Shown: positions 23,693-27,615 of the stretch, piece after piece
How positions within the stretch are numbered: the first letter of the stretch is position 1
Layout of the letters: every line of letters begins with the position of its first letter
Assembly (NCBI GenBank): GCA_964598005.1
Contig: CAZRAL010000035.1
Coordinates: forward strand, 1-27,615
Source: CAZRAL01 sp964598005
Lineage (GTDB): Bacteria; Pseudomonadota; Gammaproteobacteria; Burkholderiales; Usitatibacteraceae
Direction of reading: 5' to 3'
Length of the DNA stretch: 27,615 bases
Program-made: the position numbers and the translations under genes
Notes under the pieces: generated by a model
Told to the model about the DNA's origin: nothing
Seen by the model: only the letters and a program-made list of their open reading frames with translations
Databases searched by the model: none

Positions 23693-24764
23693 CGTCCTGC
23701 TGCAGGAAAATCCTTATCCGATTTTTATCGGCACAGGCCTGCTCGACAACCCTGATTTGATCGCCCTACAACGCAGCACTTCGCGTCATGCTTTGGTCAC
23801 CAATGAAATCGTCTGGCCGCTCTATGGCGCCCCTTATCTGAAGCAGCTTCAAGAAGCGGGGCTCGATATTTTCTCCATCGTTTTACCCGATGGCGAAGTA
23901 CATAAAGACTGGCCCGCCCTCAACCGCATTTTCGATGCGCTACTCGAGAGCCATTGCGACCGCAAAACGACTTTGATTGCATTAGGCGGGGGCGTCATCG
24001 GCGACATCACCGGTTTTGCCGCCGCCACCTATCAACGCGGTATACCGTTTATCCAGATTCCCACCACCTTGCTGGCCCAGGTCGATTCTTCGGTGGGCGG
24101 CAAGACTGCGATCAACCACCCGCGCGGTAAAAACATGATTGGTGCGTTTTATCAGCCAAAGTTAGTGCTGGCCGATACCAACACGCTTAAAACGTTACCA
24201 GACCGTGAATTCAAATCGGGGCTGGCCGAAGTCATTAAATACGGCGCCGGGCTCGATTCTGCTTTTTTCGATTGGCTGGAAGCCAATATCCATGCGCTTC
24301 TTCAGCGCAATTCCGGCGCATTGGCGTACGCCATCCAGCGCTCCTGCGAGATCAAGGCGCAGGTCGTGGCCGCCGATGAGCGTGAAACGGTGAAAGAAGG
24401 CGGACGCGCATTATTGAATCTTGGCCACACCTTTGGCCACGCAATCGAAACGGCATTGGGTTATGGCCGGTGGCTGCACGGCGAAGCGGTGGGTTGTGGC
24501 ATGGTGCTCGCTGCGCGCTTATCCGAACAGCTGGGCTATCTCTCTGTGAATGAGGCCTCGCGCATCGTACACCTGATCGAAAGTGCCGGGCTTCCTGTGA
24601 CAATGCTGGATATTTCCCCGGAAACAATGCTGGAACACATGGGTCGCGATAAAAAAAATGAGGGCGGCGCCATCCGCCTCATATTGTTGAAATCGATTGG
24701 CCAAGCCTGTGTGGATGGCACGGTCTCTGCCGCGCATATTCACCATTTTCTAAAAAATTTTTAA
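23679..24764 (+). CDS. aroB: 3-Dehydroquinate synthase
   Basis: NAD- and metal-dependent cyclisation of DAHP to 3-dehydroquinate, the second step of the shikimate pathway. I chose ATG 23679 (MQRVDVLL; 361 residues), with GGAAG upstream, rather than an ATG further back at 23631 inside aroK. Motifs: GGGVIGDITGFAAATYQRG (NAD loop), PTTLLAQVDSSVGGKTAIN, GLAEVIKYG with a metal-binding Glu, and NLGHTFGHAIE with metal-binding His. Co-transcribed with aroK. Its stop overlaps the stop of the opposing TPR gene. Confidence 0.96.
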   Translation: MQRVDVLLQENPYPIFIGTGLLDNPDLIALQRSTSRHALVTNEIVWPLYGAPYLKQLQEAGLDIFSIVLPDGEVHKDWPALNRIFDALLESHCDRKTTLIALGGGVIGDITGFAAATYQRGIPFIQIPTTLLAQVDSSVGGKTAINHPRGKNMIGAFYQPKLVLADTNTLKTLPDREFKSGLAEVIKYGAGLDSAFFDWLEANIHALLQRNSGALAYAIQRSCEIKAQVVAADERETVKEGGRALLNLGHTFGHAIETALGYGRWLHGEAVGCGMVLAARLSEQLGYLSVNEASRIVHLIESAGLPVTMLDISPETMLEHMGRDKKNEGGAIRLILLKSIGQACVDGTVSAAHIHHFLKNF

Positions 24765-25069
24765 CCCAATCGCTTCAAAAATACTGCCATTTCCTTTGCT
24801 GCTTGTTTATCGCCCTTCGCTTCAGCCCTGTCAATACCGATCGTATAGGCTTCTCTGGCGCTTGCAATCTCGCCCGCCTGAGTCAATGCCTTGCCCAATA
24901 ATTTCCAGGCGGCCGAATAACCAGCGTCTTTTTCTACCGCTGCGCGAAGATGCACGATTGCACGCGTGGCATCACCTGCTTTCAAATACTCGTTCCCCAG
25001 GGTAAAGCGCAGCAAGGGGTTGTCACGGCATTCTACCAGCAGCTTTTCGAAATTATCGATCAGACTCAT
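24761..25069 (-). CDS. Small TPR-repeat protein
   Basis: 102 residues, almost entirely two to three tetratricopeptide helix pairs: PLLRFTLGNEYLKAGDATRAI, then AAWKLLGKALTQAGEIASAR. No signal peptide, so probably a cytoplasmic adaptor binding an unknown partner. The reading frame looks chromosomal and its stop overlaps that of aroB. The cassette array begins about 20 bases upstream of its start, so its native promoter may have been altered. Confidence 0.8.
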   Translation of the reverse strand: MSLIDNFEKLLVECRDNPLLRFTLGNEYLKAGDATRAIVHLRAAVEKDAGYSAAWKLLGKALTQAGEIASAREAYTIGIDRAEAKGDKQAAKEMAVFLKRLG

Positions 25070-25090
25070 AAAATTATCTTGAATTCAGCA

Positions 25091-25139
25091 GCGGTTTGTT
25101 GATGAGGCACTTTGCGTCCTCTCGATTGAAGGGTTAGAC
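25091..25139 (-). repeat. Degenerate terminal attC site
   Basis: On the minus strand R'' GTCTAAC (25139-25133) is intact and CGAGAGG pairs loosely with CCTCATC, but where R' GTTRRRY is expected the sequence reads CCGCTGC. It appears to mark the end of the array beside the TPR gene. The GNAT stop codon lies inside R''. Confidence 0.55.
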
Positions 25140-25607
25140 CGCATTCTGCGCCACAGCCCATTCGTACAGAACATCGGGGCAATGCTCCTCATTGGCCGAG
25201 CCATCTGTGAGTTCGAGTTCGATAAAGCCGTGCAGGCTGTAGAACTCCCGGGCGAGCTTGTTCTGCTGAAACGTGTAGAGGCGAACTGGAGCTGGATTCC
25301 TGGCCAATGCGAAAGCCAAGAGTTTGGACCCGATGCCCAAGCCTATGTGATCGGGGTGAACGTATAACTGATCTACCCAGGTTACGCGATCTGCCCGTGA
25401 TACCGAAAGCACACCAACAACATGGCTGGCAACGACGGCTACGGTTACTGCTGATTCTGGAATGAGCTTGGCTCTGACCCAGCCGTGAATCTCGAGATCC
25501 GAATGCGCCCAGGGAGCGAACGGTAAGTGCGCCTTTCGGGATGCGAGCAAAACCTCCGCGACTTGCGACGCCTCTTCCGGGTTGGCAGCTCGCAGGATGA
25601 CTTGCAT
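25134..25607 (-). CDS. GNAT-family N-acetyltransferase (cassette gene)
   Basis: 157 residues, full length for a single GNAT fold. Motif A: VDQLYVHPDHIGLGIGSKLL (79-98) with the acetyl-CoA pyrophosphate loop around residues 87-94. Motif B: LYTFQQNKLAREFYSLHGF, with the Asn and Tyr typical of the family. Transfers acetyl from acetyl-CoA to an amine; the substrate is unknown. The ATG lies only nine bases inside the cassette boundary, so there is almost no 5' leader and translation may depend on the preceding site. Start TTAGAC and R'' GTCTAAC match. Confidence 0.88.
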   Translation of the reverse strand: MQVILRAANPEEASQVAEVLLASRKAHLPFAPWAHSDLEIHGWVRAKLIPESAVTVAVVASHVVGVLSVSRADRVTWVDQLYVHPDHIGLGIGSKLLAFALARNPAPVRLYTFQQNKLAREFYSLHGFIELELTDGSANEEHCPDVLYEWAVAQNAV

Positions 25608-25610
25608 GCG

Positions 25611-25691
25611 GTCTAACGACCAAGGTAAAAGGCGGCGCGCTTTTGCGCCGTCCAGCGACCGAAGGGAGCGATTTTGACCGACGTGTTAGGC
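25611..25691 (-). repeat. attC site between PCMT and GNAT cassettes (81 bp)
   Basis: Minus strand: R'' GCCTAAC (25691-25685) and R' GTTAGAC (25617-25611), both fitting RYYYAAC/GTTRRRY. The interior is imperfectly self-complementary (GGACGGCGC / GCGCGCCGCC around 25640). The TAA stop of the methyltransferase lies within R''. Confidence 0.85.
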
Positions 25692-26525
25692 ATCACCGGG
25701 CTCGGCCGTTGACAGCCACCAGCCACAACCAATGCACCACGCTGTTTCATCTGGTGACGTACCTCGGCGAAGTGACCGGACTTCCTTGAGCGACTGATGT
25801 TCAAGCGCGGCAGTGAGCGATGCTGATGCTGCATCGTCGCGGGCGCCGATACACGGAATGAAAGCAACTTGAGTAACGGCGCTCGCTGAGAAGGTTGTGG
25901 GGCTCTTGCGGACCACCTTGAGCATGACGCCGAAACCCTCGTTGGGTGTAAGCGGAAACACCAAACGACCTCCAACGGACAGGGCATCCAGCCAGGCCGA
26001 GGGCGGGTGCGTAGCCCCGGCGTTGACATAGATGACATCGCACAGCGGGATGCTGGCTTCGGTTGCCGACTCAGCACGGACCTCAACGTTCGAAAGATGC
26101 TTCAGGTTCGATGCCGCCCGTTCGGCTATGTCTGTCTCACGTTCAAGGCCCAATACTCGACCAGTAGGCCCGACGAGCGCTGCGAGCACAGCCGTGTAGT
26201 AGCCCGTTCCTGCGCCGACGTGAACGACCGTCTCGCCCGCTGACGGTGCGGCCGCCGCGAGACAGCGGGCGTGAAGCGTTGGCTGGCCGTTGTTGATCTT
26301 TCTATCAGTGGCCAGACCAATGAGGATGTCTTGGTAGAGGAGACTCGGGTCGTCTGAGATCGTAGGCATGTAGCCAGACCCGATGAATACCGGCCACGGG
26401 CCCTTTCCGACATAGTCCTCGCGTGGAACGGCTGCAAATGCGTCTATGAGCCGCGCATCGGTAGCTCCAGTGCTCCTGACGACAAATTCGGCATAGAAGC
26501 GGCGGTGTTCATCTGTTGTGTTCAT
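25686..26525 (-). CDS. PCMT-like SAM-dependent methyltransferase (cassette gene)
   Basis: 279 residues. The N-terminal helix region with FAAVPREDYVG and YQDILIG, then the SAM motif VVHVGAGTGYYTAVLA (100-115), VLGLERETDIAERAASNL and CDVIYVNAGATHPP, follow the protein-L-isoaspartate O-methyltransferase pattern (repair of damaged Asp/Asn residues). It is longer than standard PCMT (~210 residues), with a C-terminal extension ending in WCIGCGWWLSTAEPGDA. The motif reads GAGTGY rather than the GTGSGY usual in PCMT, so the substrate may differ. Confidence 0.78.
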   Translation of the reverse strand: MNTTDEHRRFYAEFVVRSTGATDARLIDAFAAVPREDYVGKGPWPVFIGSGYMPTISDDPSLLYQDILIGLATDRKINNGQPTLHARCLAAAAPSAGETVVHVGAGTGYYTAVLAALVGPTGRVLGLERETDIAERAASNLKHLSNVEVRAESATEASIPLCDVIYVNAGATHPPSAWLDALSVGGRLVFPLTPNEGFGVMLKVVRKSPTTFSASAVTQVAFIPCIGARDDAASASLTAALEHQSLKEVRSLRRGTSPDETAWCIGCGWWLSTAEPGDA

Positions 26526-26558
26526 GGTCGCGCGAGCTGAGAAGAGTGTGCTTGTGAT

Positions 26559-26672
26559 GCCTAACGTTGCGATAACCGGTGGTTTTTAAGTTGCACTTTT
26601 GCCGTAAAATGGAGCGAAGCGGAATGGCAAAAATGCAACTTAAAAACCATCCGGTTCATTGCCTTGTTAAGG
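26559..26672 (-). repeat. attC site between VOC and PCMT cassettes (114 bp)
   Basis: Minus strand: R'' CCTTAAC (26672-26666) and R' GTTAGGC (26565-26559). A long internal arm, GGTTTTTAAGTTGCA on one side and TGCAACTTAAAAACC on the other, gives a strong hairpin with a loop near GGAGCGAAGCGG. CCTTAAC departs from RYYYAAC at its first base. Confidence 0.85.
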
Positions 26673-26715
26673 TTTTATAAATTGGAAACCACATAACAGT
26701 AAGTATAGATAATTG

Positions 26716-27090
26716 CTATATTTTTTCATTAATGAAATTTACTTCTAGACCAAGGCCAGATGGATCATTAAAAAATACCTGCGTCATTCCAATTTCCGAT
26801 AATGGGTCAAGAGTATAAGAAACCTCCATGCATTGTAATTTAGCAAGTAGTTCTTTAAGACCTTTTCTTTGAAATGCAATATGATCAAGATACCCCTGCT
26901 TTTCATTTTGATAGTGTTCAGAGCTTTCTGTTAAATGAATAATTGGATTAGTACCATAATAAAGCCAAAAACCATTTCTTCTAAAGTTTGGGCGAAAGCC
27001 AACGGTTAAATCAAACAACTCACAATAGAATAGCTTTAGCTTTTCAATTAATTCTATTGGGCCGCTGATATTAATATGTTCTATGTGCAT
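26716..27090 (-). CDS. VOC/glyoxalase-fold protein (cassette gene)
   Basis: 124 residues, a single vicinal-oxygen-chelate domain. Paired beta-alpha-beta units are visible: HIEHINISGPIELIEKLKLFYCELFDL with GFWLYYGTNPIIHL, and YLDHIAFQRKGLKELLAKL with FFNDPSGLGLEVNF. Likely metal ligands are the N-terminal His, the His in LDHIAF and Glu in LEVNF. Family members act as lyases, dioxygenases or drug-binding proteins; the role is not determined. Strongly AT-rich compared with its neighbours. ATG 27090 lies about a dozen bases inside the cassette. Confidence 0.82.
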   Translation of the reverse strand: MHIEHINISGPIELIEKLKLFYCELFDLTVGFRPNFRRNGFWLYYGTNPIIHLTESSEHYQNEKQGYLDHIAFQRKGLKELLAKLQCMEVSYTLDPLSEIGMTQVFFNDPSGLGLEVNFINEKI

Positions 27091-27096
27091 TGCTTA

Positions 27097-27186
27097 CCTT
27101 AACGTAGAGGTGAGGGGCAACCGGAGCGAAGCGGAGGGAACCACAAGCGCAGCTTGTGGATGTCCCACTCGACCGCCGGGTTAGCC
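27097..27186 (-). repeat. attC site between macro-domain and VOC cassettes (90 bp)
   Basis: Minus strand: R'' GGCTAAC (27186-27180) and R' GTTAAGG (27103-27097). The interior holds CCACAAGC / GCTTGTGG as a perfect hairpin plus weaker outer arms. The core departs from the RYYYAAC/GTTRRRY consensus at one position on each side. The TAA of the macro-domain gene lies in R''. Confidence 0.75.
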
Positions 27187-27615
27187 ACCTGCTGGTCTCC
27201 GGAAACGGACTATGGTTACTTTTGCCGCAGAGTCAATGTTTGAGAATGCTTCGATCATAAGCTTTAGCGCACCATCTTCGCCATAGCCGCCAGTGCCTGC
27301 GCCGATGATGGGAAAAGCTACGGACTTAAATTGATGAGAATTTACCAAGGCCATTGCTGAAACTACGGAATCTTGAATTGATTGCTTTGAAGAGCGCCAA
27401 AGCATGTTGATACCGGCGACGTGAATAATCGCTTTGTTAGGTAATCGTCCTGCCGTTGTTATTACGGACTCACCGAGTGGGATTGGTCCCATTCGGCCTA
27501 GCTCAAAGAATGGGCGATAACCGGCGCGACGTTTAATCGCGCCTGAAACACCCTGGGGAATCTGGAAGAGGCTCGTTAAAACGGACACCATGAATTTGGT
27601 ATTTTTACCGAAACA
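27181..27615 (-). CDS. Macro-domain protein, 5' end outside window (cassette gene)
   Basis: The frame stays open from ATG 27591 to the window edge (reading CFGKNTKF before that Met), and the expected N-terminal part of a macro domain is missing, so the true start is further right. Visible signatures: GVSGAIKRRAG, PLGESVITTAGRLPNKAIIHVAG, and FPIIGAGTGGY, the ADP-ribose phosphate-binding loop. Macro domains bind or hydrolyse ADP-ribose and its derivatives; some act in toxin defence or NAD metabolism. Last gene at the right edge; the rest of its cassette and any further cassettes are not seen. Confidence 0.8.
   Translation of the reverse strand, partial: CFGKNTKFMVSVLTSLFQIPQGVSGAIKRRAGYRPFFELGRMGPIPLGESVITTAGRLPNKAIIHVAGINMLWRSSKQSIQDSVVSAMALVNSHQFKSVAFPIIGAGTGGYGEDGALKLMIEAFSNIDSAAKVTIVRFRRPAGG

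Larger units (their letters stand above)
25091..27615 (-). mobile_element. Integron gene-cassette array (at least four cassettes, right end outside window)
   Basis: All four genes lie on the minus strand and each is followed by an attC-type site with RYYYAAC / GTTRRRY-like cores. For each cassette with both ends visible, the six starting bases complement the R'' at its own end: VOC starts TTAAGG with R'' CCTTAAC, PCMT starts TTAGGC with R'' GCCTAAC, GNAT starts TTAGAC with R'' GTCTAAC. This is exactly what insertion of circular cassettes produces. Base composition jumps from cassette to cassette (the VOC cassette is strongly AT-rich, PCMT and GNAT GC-rich). No integrase or attI is in view; by orientation these would be to the right. 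Whether this is a complete integron or an integrase-less cluster is open. Confidence 0.85.

Overview
The window looks like a chromosomal stretch of a betaproteobacterium. Evidence: a pilMNOPQ cluster followed by aroK-aroB, with a divergent penicillin-binding protein 1A gene; the cytochrome c4 / engB / hemB neighbourhood; prmA near a DUF3426 zinc-ribbon membrane protein; and a rubrerythrin / Fe-S reductase / DUF3501 set. Moderate GC, many short non-coding mobile repeats and a chromosomal integron would suit an environmental lineage of the Nitrosomonadales/Gallionella type, but that rank is an inference. No rRNA, tRNA or CRISPR array was recognised.

Layout. 1-1177: the 3' end of a polymorphic toxin gene (nuclease-like C-terminus), its probable immunity gene, and a second, truncated toxin-tail/immunity-like pair. 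1178-5900: housekeeping and metabolic genes (SMP-30-type lactonase, tryptophan 2,3-dioxygenase, threonylcarbamoyl-AMP synthase, rubrerythrin) separated by at least four families of short elements with terminal inverted repeats. Two copies of one family end only a few bases before a start codon and supply the ribosome binding site. 5903-7855: Fe-S reductase and DUF3501, probably once an operon with rubrerythrin. 7906-8554: one integron-type gene cassette sitting alone at a secondary site; its ORF is frameshifted in a run of nine A. 8641-12111: prmA and the DUF3426 gene, pushed apart by about 1.6 kb of accessory DNA carrying a zincin-like protein and an unknown protein. 12145-17740: cytochrome c4, engB, hemB, a nucleotidyltransferase-like gene and mrcA. 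17979-24764: type IV pilus assembly operon pilMNOPQ, then aroK-aroB. 24761-25069: a small TPR gene.

25091-27615: a cassette array read on the minus strand, with at least four cassettes (macro-domain protein, VOC protein, PCMT-like methyltransferase, GNAT acetyltransferase), each followed by an attC-type site. Cassette boundary bases match the site cores: the six bases that start each fully visible cassette are complementary to the R'' core at its own end. The array continues beyond the right edge, where an attI/intI would be expected if it is a complete integron. The last site next to the TPR gene is degenerate.

The core genes are ordinary. The points of most interest are the cassette array, the lone cassette with a reconstructable empty site, the toxin-tail locus and the repeat elements that abut start codons.
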